Source: Pseudomonadota bacterium
GTDB taxonomy: Bacteria; Pseudomonadota; Gammaproteobacteria; Burkholderiales; Burkholderiaceae_C
Assembly (NCBI GenBank): GCA_018241185.1
Contig: JAFEEH010000164.1
Location: 1 to 44,159 of the forward strand
DNA length: 44,159 nucleotides
Direction: 5' to 3'
The notes below the pieces were generated by a model. That model was given only the letters and a program-made list of their open reading frames with translations, had not been told where the DNA came from and did not search any database. A program made the position numbers and the translations under genes. Position 1 is the first letter of the stretch. Each line of letters opens with the position of its first letter. Positions 18,765-26,945 of this stretch are shown piece by piece.

Positions 18765-19604
18765 TTAGAACGGTGGGCCCGCCTGCTGCGTGGCGAGCTG
18801 CTCGCGCAGCGACGCGTTCTCCGCCATCAGTTCGGCGATGCGCTGGCGCAGCGAGCCGATCAATGCCGCCGGGTCGGTCGGCTCGCCTGCGTCGGTGGCC
18901 GCGGACGGCGACGTTTCGGTCGCCGCGGCTTCTTCCCGCGGCTTGCGCTTGGCCTCGCGCACGCGCTTCGCGGCCTGCTTGAGCTCGTCTGCACCGCCGC
19001 TGGCGGCCGCGATCTGCTCCTCGGCCGGCAGGCTGGCCACGGCCGCCGCCGCGCTGAGCGAGACGGCGCCGGACTTCACGGCCGCCACCAGCTCGGGTGT
19101 CGCCTGCTTCTGGATGCGCTCGATCATGCCGACCTGACTGCTCGACAGCTTGGCCGCGCGGGCCAGGGCTTCGCGGGTGTCGATGGGGTCGGGCAGCGGC
19201 TGGGGCACGGCCGTTGCGGGCTCGGCGGCGGCATCGGCCGCGGCGCTGGTGGATGCGGCCTCGGGCGCGGGCTGACGCCGCCGCTCGGCCACGATCTCGC
19301 GCTTGCGCAGTGCCAGCACGCCGCGCTGGAAGTCCGACAGGCTGCGCCGGCCCAGGTGCTGATCGATCATCCACAGGTGCACGTCCTCCATCGAGCGGAA
19401 GCGCGTGTGCTGCACGGTCTGGAAAGGCAGCTCGTGCTTGCGGCAGATGCCGTAGCGGTTGTGGCCGTCCACCAGCACGTTGCCCCACAGCACCAGGGCA
19501 TCGCGGCAGCCCTCGGCGAGCAGGCTGCGTTCCAGCGCCTCGTACTCGTCGGGCGTGAGGGGGTCGATGTAGGCTTGCAGGTCGGGGTCGACGACGATGT
19601 CCAT
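18765..19604 (-). CDS. ParB-like N-terminal domain protein (orphan)
   Basis: 279 residues. The N-terminal third has the ParB/sulfiredoxin-like fold signature VLVDGHNRY (DGHNRY at 46-51) followed by a helical segment. The middle is an Ala/Pro-rich linker (about 125-150) and then a helix-turn-helix-like stretch (REALARAAKLSSSQVGMIER). The tail has a long Lys/Arg/Ala-rich helix and a short coiled coil (RQRIAELMAENASLREQL). Start ATG 19604 is chosen because the upstream extension has no RBS. No parA partner and no mobile element are nearby, so a role in segregation is doubtful; nucleotide-dependent DNA binding is the safest inference. Confidence 0.8.
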   Translation of the reverse strand: MDIVVDPDLQAYIDPLTPDEYEALERSLLAEGCRDALVLWGNVLVDGHNRYGICRKHELPFQTVQHTRFRSMEDVHLWMIDQHLGRRSLSDFQRGVLALRKREIVAERRRQPAPEAASTSAAADAAAEPATAVPQPLPDPIDTREALARAAKLSSSQVGMIERIQKQATPELVAAVKSGAVSLSAAAAVASLPAEEQIAAASGGADELKQAAKRVREAKRKPREEAAATETSPSAATDAGEPTDPAALIGSLRQRIAELMAENASLREQLATQQAGPPF

Positions 19605-19770
19605 GGGGCGCGGGGCAGGGCGAGCGAAAAAGGGCGGGATTGTAGGCAGCCCCTCGGCGGCCCTCTTTTGCGTCCTCTGCGGCACCTTCGCGCCCTCTGC
19701 GCTCGGCTGTCCGAATCCTCTGCGCAGCGCAGGTGTCGGCCTTCGGCCGGCAGCGCCAAAAATCTCAATC

Positions 19771-19835
19771 TGCTCCTGAATTGATAGCTGGCAGCGCCCG
19801 CCAGTCGGGCGCTGCAGCCACTTTTCGTTCAGAAC
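19771..19835. repeat. dispersed repeat, diverged copy with strong hairpin
   Basis: TGCTCCTGAATTGATAGC is the inverse of the 'gctatc..tcaggagca' block seen at 31613. It is followed by a perfect 10-base stem GCAGCGCCCG/CGGGCGCTGC (19791-19800 with 19806-19815). It lies in the gap between two minus-strand genes. Confidence 0.65.
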
Positions 19836-19846
19836 GCCAGGGGCGG

Positions 19847-20464
19847 TCAGTACCCGATCGTGAAGCGCTGTCGCGAATGCTTGGGCTGCTCGAACTCGTC
19901 CAGCAGCGCGATCGCGAAGTCGGCGAACGTGATCCAGCTGCGGCCTTCGGCGCTCACCAGAAGATCGTCGCCGCCCAGGCGGAATTTTCCGGTGCGCTCG
20001 CCTTCCACGAATTCGGCCGAGGGCGAGAGGAAGGTCCAGTCCAGCGCGGGCTCGGCACGCAGCGCATTGAGGAACACGCCGCCGGCGGCGGCCTCCTGGC
20101 GGTAGGCGTCCGGAAAGCCCGGCGCATCGATGACCTTCAGGCCCGGCGCGGCGAAAAGGCTCCCGGCGCCGCCCACGACCAACAGGCGCGGCACGCCTGC
20201 CGCCTTCACGGGCCCGATGACGGCAGCCGGCGGCACGGTGGCGAAATGGGCGGCACTGAACACGGCGTCGTGGCCCTTGAGCGCGGCCGTGAGCGCCTCG
20301 CCGTCGAGCACGTCGAGGTCCACGGCCTTCACGCCGGCGCGTCCGGCGAGTTGGGCACTGGCGTGGCGGGCGATCGCGGTGACCCGGTGGCCGCGGCGCA
20401 GCGACTCCTCGAGCAATTGGCTGCCGGCGCGGCCGGTGGCGCCGATGATGGCAATCTGACTCAT
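19847..20464 (-). CDS. NAD(P)-binding oxidoreductase (atypical SDR/NmrA-like)
   Basis: 205-residue single-domain Rossmann protein. The nucleotide motif IGATGRAG is at residues 7-14 and a basic residue follows in the RRGHRVTAIAR region, favouring NADPH. No classical Tyr-x-x-x-Lys catalytic pair is evident, as in other NmrA-like/YwnB-type proteins. The ATG has AAAGGAAC upstream. It is divergent from a LysR regulator across 127 bases, a common arrangement in which the regulator controls the enzyme gene. The substrate is unknown. Confidence 0.88.
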   Translation of the reverse strand: MSQIAIIGATGRAGSQLLEESLRRGHRVTAIARHASAQLAGRAGVKAVDLDVLDGEALTAALKGHDAVFSAAHFATVPPAAVIGPVKAAGVPRLLVVGGAGSLFAAPGLKVIDAPGFPDAYRQEAAAGGVFLNALRAEPALDWTFLSPSAEFVEGERTGKFRLGGDDLLVSAEGRSWITFADFAIALLDEFEQPKHSRQRFTIGY

Positions 20465-20508
20465 GGATGTTCCTTTTCAGTCATCTAACAAGATGGTTGC
20501 ATCGTAGT

Positions 20509-20525
20509 TTCCGAATCCGTTCGAA
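20509..20525. promoter_or_regulatory. candidate LysR-regulator binding site
   Basis: TTCCGAATCCGTTCGAA has matching TTC/GAA ends and lies in the gap between the divergent oxidoreductase and LysR genes. Such dyads are typical LysR-type sites, but the inner half-sites match poorly. Confidence 0.35.
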
Positions 20526-20591
20526 TAAAGCGCGCCGGTTGGCCAGCTTTGTTGCCAAAATCGTGCAGATGAATTCGATATCGATGTGCGC

Positions 20592-21515
20592 ATGGATCGG
20601 CTGAAAGCCATGCAGGTCTTCGTGGCCGTCGTGAAGGGCGGCAGCCTCAGCGCGGCCGCGGCAGCGCTGGACCTGTCGCGCCCCGCGGTCACACGGTGCG
20701 TCGCCGAGCTCGAAGGCTGGACCGGGGCCCGGCTTCTGCATCGCAGCACCCGCCGCCTGACGCTGACCGCGGCCGGGGAAGCGCTGCTGCCCGCCTGCCG
20801 CCAGATGGTCGAGCTGGCCGACGGCATGCGCGCGGCGGTCGCGGCACCGGATGCGGCGCTGTCGGGCCAGATCCGCCTCACCGCCAGCCACTCGCTGGGC
20901 CAGACCCAGCTCGCACCTGCGGTCGCGGGCTTCGTGGCACGACACCCCGGCGTGTCGGTCGACCTGGTGATGGCCGACCGCACGGTCAACCTGGTCGAGG
21001 AGCGCATCGACCTGGCGATCCGCATCGCGGTCGAACTCGACCCGAACCTGATCGCGCGGCGCCTGTGCGACTGCCATTCGGTCGTGTGTGCGTCGCCGGC
21101 CTGGCTCGCAGCGCAGGGCGCGCCGCGCCATCCCGCCGAGCTGGCCAAGGTCAACTGCCTCACCCACTCGTACTTCGGCAAGAGCGTCTGGCGCTTCCAC
21201 GGGCCGGACGGCGCGCCCGAGGCGGTGGCCGTCGGCGGCAACCTCTCGGCCAATGATGCGATGACCCTGCTCGCAGCGGCGCGTGCGGGCGCGGGCGTCG
21301 CGATGCTGCCGGTGGTTCTGGCCGCCCCGGCCCTGGCGGCCGGCGAGCTGGTGCCCGTGCTCGAGGGCTGGACGCCGCAGCTCGCCGGCGTGCACGCCGT
21401 GTATGCCTCGCGCCGCCACATGCCGCCGGCCTCGCGTGCACTGCTGGATTTCCTGGTCGAGCGCTTTGTTGCCGACCCGGCGTGGGGCCCCTGGTCGCCA
21501 GCACGCAGCGCTTGA
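20592..21515 (+). CDS. LysR-family transcriptional regulator
   Basis: 307 residues, ATG 20592. The N-terminal winged helix-turn-helix (about 1-60) shows MQVFVAVVKGGSLSAAAAAL followed by LSRPAVTRCVAELEGWTGARLLHRSTRRLTLT. The C-terminal effector domain is of the periplasmic-binding-protein type. A typical length, and probably a tetramer. Divergent from the NAD(P)-binding oxidoreductase gene, which is the most likely target. The effector is unknown. Confidence 0.94.
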   Translation: MDRLKAMQVFVAVVKGGSLSAAAAALDLSRPAVTRCVAELEGWTGARLLHRSTRRLTLTAAGEALLPACRQMVELADGMRAAVAAPDAALSGQIRLTASHSLGQTQLAPAVAGFVARHPGVSVDLVMADRTVNLVEERIDLAIRIAVELDPNLIARRLCDCHSVVCASPAWLAAQGAPRHPAELAKVNCLTHSYFGKSVWRFHGPDGAPEAVAVGGNLSANDAMTLLAAARAGAGVAMLPVVLAAPALAAGELVPVLEGWTPQLAGVHAVYASRRHMPPASRALLDFLVERFVADPAWGPWSPARSA

Positions 21516-21529
21516 GCGTCGCGTCGGAT

Positions 21530-21592
21530 CTGCTATCGAAAAGAGAGCTGCTCGCGCCCGACCCGCGGGCGTTGCGGGCTGATTTCGTTCAC
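21530..21592 (+). repeat. dispersed repeat copy between convergent genes
   Basis: Begins CTGCTATCGAAAAGAGAGC, continues GCTCGCGCC and ends GCTGATTTCGTTCAC. It contains the hairpin CGCCCG-ACC-CGGGCG. It lies between the LysR stop and the Sel1-repeat gene stop, where it could act as a bidirectional end. Confidence 0.75.
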
Positions 21593-21603
21593 AAAACCAG
21601 GGC

Positions 21604-22728
21604 TCAGGAGCGCCGCCGCGCGCGCCGCGCCTCGCTGAAATCGGCGATGCCGTCCACCACGCGGTCGATGAGGCGGTCGGTCCAGCCGTCGATGCGCTCG
21701 CCCAGCGTGGGCGGTGGTGCGTCGTCGAAGCCCAGCGCGGCGATCAGCTCGCGTGCCTTGTCGCTGCCCTGAGCGGCCGCCTGGCGAAGCCAGCGCTCGG
21801 CCTCGAGCAGGTCGGGTGCCGGGCCGTCGTGCCGAAGGTGCAGTTGGGCAGCCTGCAGCTGTGCCTCCAGCAGGCCCTGTTCGGCGGCACGGCGGAACTG
21901 GTCCAGTGCACCCGGCAGATCGGCGTCGCCGCCCTGGCCGCGGGCGAGCGCCAGGCCCAGCGCATGCTGGCTGGGCGCATGGCCCTGCGCGGCCGCACGC
22001 CGCCACAGGGTGCGTGCCTGTACGGGATCCTTGGCCACGCCCTCGCCGCGCAACAGTCGCAGGGCCTGGCGATACAGCGCGTCCGGATCGGCGTCACCCG
22101 TCGGTGCCAGGGCGACCGCCGCCGCGGGCGCGGCATCGGCCGGCTGCGCATCCGGCAGCCCCGGGGGCCAGGGCTGGCCAGGCCGCGGGGGCAGGGGCGC
22201 GGCGCGCGACGCCGCGTCTCCCAGCGCCGCAGGCCACCAGCGTGCGGCCGCGTCGGCAAGTCCCGGCGCGTTGACGTCCTCGGCCGCGAACAAGCGGCCG
22301 CACAGGCCCGTCATCGGCAGGAAGAGCGAGGCGCCATCGCGCGCGTGCTGCGCGCCGAAGCGGGCGCAGAAGGCACGCTCCAGCGGCGGCACGGTGGTCA
22401 GCGCGTCCGGCGCCAGGCGCAGCGCCTGATCGCCGCGCAGCCACAGCGGCGGCTGGTCCAGCGCGCGCCCCAGCACTTCGCCGGCGTAGAAGCAGAGGAA
22501 GCCGAGCAACTGCTGCTGCGCCGGCACCGCGATGAATTCGGCCGCCTGCGGCCCGCGCGCCCGGCGCAGTGCGCCCAGAAAGGCGTCGATGCGCGCCAGG
22601 CTGTCGGGCGAATAGTCGAGCCGGCAGCGTCGCAGAGGTGCCTCGAAGGCGATGCCGCAGCCCTCGGCCGGCGCTTGCTCCCACAGCGCCAGGCTGCGCT
22701 GCGCGGCAATGCCCGGGCTCGTGGCCAT
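21604..22728 (-). CDS. Sel1-repeat (TPR-like) protein
   Basis: 374 residues without a signal peptide. The N-terminal 200 residues are an unrecognised domain rich in Leu, Ala and Arg. About 212-335 hold three Sel1-like repeats (ALYRQALRLLRGEG, TLWRRAAAQGHAPSQHALGLALARGQGG, and a RWLRQAAAQGSDKA block), a protein-interaction scaffold. A short helical tail follows. It starts 16 bases after the stop of the UPF0114 gene on the same strand, so the two are probably co-transcribed and may act together. No enzymatic motif is seen. Confidence 0.82.
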   Translation of the reverse strand: MATSPGIAAQRSLALWEQAPAEGCGIAFEAPLRRCRLDYSPDSLARIDAFLGALRRARGPQAAEFIAVPAQQQLLGFLCFYAGEVLGRALDQPPLWLRGDQALRLAPDALTTVPPLERAFCARFGAQHARDGASLFLPMTGLCGRLFAAEDVNAPGLADAAARWWPAALGDAASRAAPLPPRPGQPWPPGLPDAQPADAAPAAAVALAPTGDADPDALYRQALRLLRGEGVAKDPVQARTLWRRAAAQGHAPSQHALGLALARGQGGDADLPGALDQFRRAAEQGLLEAQLQAAQLHLRHDGPAPDLLEAERWLRQAAAQGSDKARELIAALGFDDAPPPTLGERIDGWTDRLIDRVVDGIADFSEARRARRRS

Positions 22729-22744
22729 GGGGATGTGGCGTGGG

Positions 22745-23356
22745 TCAGTGGCCGTGGTCGCCGGCAGCCGACATCAGCTTGTCGGTGTACGCGATGGCCA
22801 TGGCCGACAACAGGAAGGCGATGTGGATCACGGTCTGCGCGATCAGCACCTTGTCCGTGTAGTTGTCGGCGTTGATGAAGGTCTTGAGCAGGTGGATCGA
22901 GCTGATGCCGATGATCGACAGGCCCAGCTTGACCTTCAGCACCGAGGCATTCACGTGGCTCAGCCATTCGGGCTGGTCGCGGTGGCCGTCGAGGTCCATG
23001 CGGCTGACGAAGGTCTCGTAGCCGCCCACGATCACCATGATCAGCAGGTTGGAGATCATCACCACGTCGATCAGGGCCAGCACCACCAGCATGATCACCG
23101 TCTCGTTGAGCGAAGTGGGCGGCGCGTCGGTCTTGTAGCCGATGCTGGTGACCAGCGCCTGCAGCGCGGTCTGGCTGCCGAAGGCGGCTTCCACCAGGTG
23201 CGTGAGCTCGACCAGGAAGTGCACCACGTACACGGCCTGGGCGACGATCAGGCCCAGGTAGAGCGGCAGTTGCAGCCAGCGGCTGGCGAAGATCAGCTTG
23301 GGCAGCGGCCGCATGGCGGAAGAGGGGCGGAATTCGGCAGGGTCGCGGTCGGACAT
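22745..23356 (-). CDS. UPF0114 (YqhA-like) inner-membrane protein
   Basis: 203 residues with about four hydrophobic segments ([59 protein letters not shown] and [16 protein letters not shown]). The [21 protein letters not shown] loop and [10 protein letters not shown] are characteristic of the YqhA/UPF0114 family. The function of the family is not established. First gene of a likely two-gene unit with the Sel1-repeat protein; divergent from acs across 152 bases. Confidence 0.92.
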   Translation of the reverse strand: MSDRDPAEFRPSSAMRPLPKLIFASRWLQLPLYLGLIVAQAVYVVHFLVELTHLVEAAFGSQTALQALVTSIGYKTDAPPTSLNETVIMLVVLALIDVVMISNLLIMVIVGGYETFVSRMDLDGHRDQPEWLSHVNASVLKVKLGLSIIGISSIHLLKTFINADNYTDKVLIAQTVIHIAFLLSAMAIAYTDKLMSAAGDHGH

Positions 23357-23508
23357 CGGAGGGTGCCCCGGTTCGGGGCGGCAGGAAGCGAGGCAGGATT
23401 CTAGGAGGCGGGCGGGCTACCATGGCCATTTCCGTTGCGCAGCGTCAGTGCACCGTAAGACACCGCCGTGACATTACGGCCGCAACAAACAGCCCCAGGA
23501 GACAACAC

Positions 23509-25506
23509 GTGAGCAGCAGCACGTCCACCATCGAATCCGTCCTGATCGAGAACCGCGTGTTCGAGCCCGACGCGCGCGCGAAGCAGGGCGCCCGCATCGC
23601 CGGCATGGCCGCCTACGAGGCACTGTGCAAGGAGGCCGAGACCGATTTCGAAGGCTTCTGGGCGAAGCAGGCCCGCGCCCACCTGCAGTGGACGAAGCCC
23701 TTCACGCGCACGCTCGACGAATCGAAGGCGCCGTTCTACGCCTGGTTCGACGACGGCGAGCTCAACGCCAGCGCCAACTGCCTGGACCGCCACATCGGCA
23801 CGCCGGTCGAGAACAAGACCGCGATCGTCTTCGAGGCCGACGACGGGACGGTCACGAAGGTCACGTACAAGGAACTGCTGGCGCGCGTGAGCCAGTTCGC
23901 CAATGCGCTCAAGGCGCAGGGCATCGCCAAGGGCGACCGCGTCATCGTCTACATGCCGATGACCATCGAGGGCGTGGTGGCGATGCAGGCCTGCGCGCGC
24001 ATCGGGGCCACGCACAGCGTGGTGTTCGGCGGCTTCTCGGCCAAGGCGCTGCAGGAACGCATCATCGATGCCGGTGCCAAGGCCGTCATCACCGCCAACT
24101 TCCAGCTGCGCGGCGGCAAGGAGCTGCCGCTCAAGGCCATCGTCGACGATGCCATCGCGCTGGGCGGTTGCGACACGTTGAAGACCGTGCTGGTGTACGA
24201 GCGCACGCCTTCGGCCTGGAACAAGGTCGAAGGCCGCGACAAGACCTTCACCGAAGCCCTGCAGGGCCAGAGCAGCGAATGCGCGCCCGTGCCGGTGAAC
24301 GCCGAGCACCCGCTGTTCATCCTCTACACCTCCGGCTCCACCGGCAAGCCCAAGGGCGTGCAGCACGCCACCGGCGGCTACCTGCTGTGGGCCAGGATGA
24401 CGATGGAGTGGACCTTCGACATCCGGCCCGAGGACGTCTTCTGGTGCACCGCCGACATCGGCTGGATCACCGGCCACACCTACGTCGCCTACGGGCCGCT
24501 GGCCGCGGGCGCCACGCAGGTGGTGTTCGAGGGCATCCCCACCTTCCCGCACGCGGGCCGCTTCTGGCAGATGATCGAGAAGCACAAGGTCTCGATCTTC
24601 TACACCGCGCCGACCGCGATCCGCTCGCTCATCAAGGCAGCCGATTCCGACGAGAAGGTGCACCCGAAGAACTGGAACCTCGACAGCCTGCGCATCCTCG
24701 GCTCGGTGGGCGAGCCCATCAACCCCGAGGCATGGATGTGGTACCACCGGAACGTGGGCCACGAGAAGTGCCCGATCGTCGACACCTTCTGGCAGACCGA
24801 GACCGGCGGCCACGTCATCACGCCGCTGCCGGGCGCCACGCCGCTGGTGCCGGGATCGTGCACGCTGCCGCTGCCCGGGATCATGGCCGCGATCGTCGAC
24901 GAGACGGGCAAGGACATCCCCAACGGCTCGGGCGGCATGCTGGTCATCAAGCGGCCCTGGCCCTCGATGATCCGCACCATCTGGAACGACCCCGAGCGTT
25001 TCAAGAAGAGCTATTTCCCCGAGGAGATGGGCGGCACCATCTACCTGGCCGGCGACGGCGCCGTGCGCAGCGCCGACCGCGGCTACTTCCGCATCACCGG
25101 GCGCATCGACGACGTGCTGAATGTCTCGGGCCACCGGCTGGGCACGATGGAGATCGAATCGGCACTGGTCGCCAAGACCGACCTGGTGGCCGAAGCCGCG
25201 GTGGTGGGCCGGCCCGACGACGTGACGGGCGAGGCCGTCTGCGCCTTCGTCGTGCTCAAGCGCTCGCGCCCGACCGGCGAGGAGGCCAAGGCCATCGCCA
25301 ACGAACTGCGCAACTGGGTCGCCAAGGAGATCGGCCCCATCGCCAAGCCCAAGGACATCCGCTTCGGCGACAACCTGCCCAAGACCCGCAGCGGCAAGAT
25401 CATGCGGCGCCTGCTGCGCTCGATCGCCAAGGGCGAGGCGATCACGCAGGACACGTCGACCTTGGAGAATCCGGCGATCCTCGAGCAGTTGGCCCAGACG
25501 AACTGA
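23509..25506 (+). CDS. acs: acetyl-CoA synthetase (acetate-CoA ligase)
   Basis: Cytosolic adenylate-forming enzyme: acetate + ATP + CoA gives acetyl-CoA + AMP. The GTG at 23509 is chosen for the AGGAGAC upstream, giving 665 residues, in line with the family. The phosphate-binding motif [11 protein letters not shown] is at 273-283, [14 protein letters not shown] is the acetate-pocket region, WQTETGG is the A5 motif, and Lys630 in TRSGKIMRR is the A10 lysine, the usual site of regulatory acetylation. The strong downstream hairpin at 25526-25560 may end the transcript. Confidence 0.97.
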   Translation: MSSSTSTIESVLIENRVFEPDARAKQGARIAGMAAYEALCKEAETDFEGFWAKQARAHLQWTKPFTRTLDESKAPFYAWFDDGELNASANCLDRHIGTPVENKTAIVFEADDGTVTKVTYKELLARVSQFANALKAQGIAKGDRVIVYMPMTIEGVVAMQACARIGATHSVVFGGFSAKALQERIIDAGAKAVITANFQLRGGKELPLKAIVDDAIALGGCDTLKTVLVYERTPSAWNKVEGRDKTFTEALQGQSSECAPVPVNAEHPLFILYTSGSTGKPKGVQHATGGYLLWARMTMEWTFDIRPEDVFWCTADIGWITGHTYVAYGPLAAGATQVVFEGIPTFPHAGRFWQMIEKHKVSIFYTAPTAIRSLIKAADSDEKVHPKNWNLDSLRILGSVGEPINPEAWMWYHRNVGHEKCPIVDTFWQTETGGHVITPLPGATPLVPGSCTLPLPGIMAAIVDETGKDIPNGSGGMLVIKRPWPSMIRTIWNDPERFKKSYFPEEMGGTIYLAGDGAVRSADRGYFRITGRIDDVLNVSGHRLGTMEIESALVAKTDLVAEAAVVGRPDDVTGEAVCAFVVLKRSRPTGEEAKAIANELRNWVAKEIGPIAKPKDIRFGDNLPKTRSGKIMRRLLRSIAKGEAITQDTSTLENPAILEQLAQTN

Positions 25507-25525
25507 CCCGTCCGCCGGGAGCCCC

Positions 25526-25560
25526 CGGCCCGCGCCCGTGGACTACACGGCCGCGGGCCG
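25526..25560 (+). terminator. long perfect hairpin after acs
   Basis: CGGCCCGCG-C-CCGTG, loop GACTA, CACGG-C-CGCGGGCCG: 14 base pairs with a single C-C mismatch. There is no T-tract. A second small palindrome, TGCGTT-AC-AACGCA (25564-25577), and TTTT follow. Together they may end or stabilise the acs transcript, or shape the leader of the next gene. Confidence 0.55.
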
Positions 25561-25609
25561 TGATGCGTTACAACGCAGCCTTTTCAAGATTCCAAAAGGA
25601 GAGGCCGCC

Positions 25610-26143
25610 ATGGGCGTTCGTACGGGCATTCTTTTTTTCATCGTGCTGGTGATCGCCGCGCTCGCTGCGCTCAACTGGGGCACCATCGCCACCCCCACGG
25701 TCATGTCGCTGGGCTTCATGCAGGTCACGGCGCCGCTGGGCCTGATCATGCTGGGGCTGACGGTGTTGCTGAGCCTGTTCTTCCTGGTGTACGTGCTGTA
25801 CATGCAGAGCACCGTGCTGGTGGACGCGCGGCGCCACACCAAGGAGCTTCAGGCGCAGCGCGAGCTGGCCGACAAGGCCGAGGCTTCGCGCTTCACCGAG
25901 CTGCGCAACTTCCTCGAGGCGCAGGAGAACAACCATATGGCCCGCAACGGCGACCGTCACGCCGCCTTGCTGGCGCGCATCGAGCAGCTCGAGAACACGC
26001 TGCGCGCACGCGCCGAACAGGCCGACAACACATTGGCCGCGCACATCGGGCAACTGGAGGACCGGCTGGATCGACGCGGCATCGACCGTCCGCGCGATCC
26101 CCTCGACCCGCTCGACCGCCCGGTCCTGACGACCCCGCTGTGA
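25610..26143 (+). CDS. LapA-domain membrane protein
   Basis: 177 residues; ATG 25610 with AAGGAGA upstream. A GTG 72 bases earlier lies inside the long hairpin and is rejected. Two hydrophobic segments (about 6-28 and 45-67) flank a short loop, as in the LapA/DUF1049 family linked to lipopolysaccharide assembly. A long charged coiled-coil (about 75-155) faces the cytosol, and the tail is Asp/Pro/Arg-rich (RPRDPLDPLDRP). The coiled-coil extension is longer than in the roughly 100-residue LapA of E. coli. Partner LapB is not next to it. Confidence 0.8.
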   Translation: MGVRTGILFFIVLVIAALAALNWGTIATPTVMSLGFMQVTAPLGLIMLGLTVLLSLFFLVYVLYMQSTVLVDARRHTKELQAQRELADKAEASRFTELRNFLEAQENNHMARNGDRHAALLARIEQLENTLRARAEQADNTLAAHIGQLEDRLDRRGIDRPRDPLDPLDRPVLTTPL

Positions 26144-26161
26144 CGGGGCTGCGCCGGCCGC

Positions 26162-26488
26162 CTACTTGGTCGACAGCACCCAGGCCGCCAGCTTCTTGGC
26201 GTCGGCCTCGCTGACCTGCGTGTTGGCGGGCATGGGCACCGGGCCCCACACCCCGGCGCCCCCCTTCATGATCTTGGTCGCCAGCAGATCGGCCGCGCCC
26301 TTGGTGTCCTTGTACTTGGCTGCCACGTCCTTGAAGGACGGGCCCAGCACCTTGCGGTCGACCGCGTGGCAGCTCATGCAGTTCTTCGAGGTGGCCAGCG
26401 CGAGGTCGGCGGCGGCCGGCGTGGCGATGCCTCCGAGCGACAGCAGGAGTGCGAGGGCGGGCAGGGGGCGGATCGGGGACAAACTCAT
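26162..26488 (-). CDS. periplasmic cytochrome c (c551/c552 type)
   Basis: 108-residue precursor with a signal peptide (MSLSPIRPLPALALLL..., cleavage after PAAA near 27). The heme site CMSCH has Cys37, Cys40 and His41 as fifth ligand; Met86 in VPMPAN is the likely sixth ligand. The mature size of about 80 residues fits a small class I electron carrier. The ATG at 26488 is preferred; one 15 bases upstream is possible. A TACAAT -10-like box on the minus strand lies about 45 bases upstream (26532-26537). Needs the Ccm or Ccs maturation system encoded elsewhere. Confidence 0.93.
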   Translation of the reverse strand: MSLSPIRPLPALALLLSLGGIATPAAADLALATSKNCMSCHAVDRKVLGPSFKDVAAKYKDTKGAADLLATKIMKGGAGVWGPVPMPANTQVSEADAKKLAAWVLSTK

Positions 26489-26602
26489 GGTGGGGCGGTG
26501 CATGGGCTGCGTTACATTCGTTTCAACGCGATTGTAGGAAGCGGCGTGCACGCGCGCGGCCCGTTTCCCCCGAGTGAACTCGATGTCTGGAGGGATCTTT
26601 CC

Positions 26603-26860
26603 ATGTGGTTTTTGATGCTGGGCGTCCTGGGCGTCCTCCTCAAGTATTTCGAGGTCGGCTTCGTCGCCACGCTCAGCTGGTGGATCGTGCTGATCCCCTT
26701 CGGCCTGGCGATGGCCTGGTGGGCGTGGGCCGATGCGTCGGGCTATACCAAGCGCAAGGCCATGGAGCGCGAGGAGCGGCGCAAGCAGGAGCGCATCGAC
26801 CGCCAGCGCAGCCAGATGGGCATGCTCAGCAGCCGCTCCAACCGCGGCAAGCGGCGCTGA
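26603..26860 (+). CDS. small Trp-rich membrane protein (TIGR04438-like)
   Basis: 85 residues; ATG with GGAGGG upstream. Two closely spaced hydrophobic segments contain WWIV and AWWAWAD, giving five tryptophans in the first 43 residues. A strongly basic, Arg/Lys/Glu-rich cytosolic tail follows (KRKAMEREERRKQERIDRQR). This matches the small Trp-rich family found in Burkholderiales; its function is unknown. Convergent with ilvD, with a dispersed repeat between them. Confidence 0.85.
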   Translation: MWFLMLGVLGVLLKYFEVGFVATLSWWIVLIPFGLAMAWWAWADASGYTKRKAMEREERRKQERIDRQRSQMGMLSSRSNRGKRR

Positions 26861-26881
26861 AAAGAAAAAGCCTGCGCGGCA

Positions 26882-26945
26882 TGCTATCGAAACGATAGCT
26901 GCTCGCGCAGACTGGGCGGGCGCTACAGGCCGATCAGGCTTCGAA
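26882..26945 (+). repeat. dispersed repeat copy overlapping the ilvD stop
   Basis: Begins TGCTATCGAAACGATAGC, continues GCTCGCGCAGACTGGGCGGG and ends GGCCGATCAGGCTTCGAAG. The last 12 bases encode, on the minus strand, the final codons and the TGA of ilvD. Closest in sequence to the copy at 34879. Confidence 0.85.

Noticed and set aside
20477-21421. Two overlapping minus-strand frames opposite the LysR gene at 20592
   Set aside because: Both are Arg/Ala/Ser-rich reverse-frame artefacts of a clear LysR regulator.
23401-25134. 577-residue minus-strand frame opposite acs
   Set aside because: Shadow of acetyl-CoA synthetase, which carries all catalytic motifs on the plus strand.
25538-25609. GTG start extending the LapA-like protein by 24 residues
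   Set aside because: The codon lies inside a long hairpin; the ATG at 25610 has a strong AAGGAGA.
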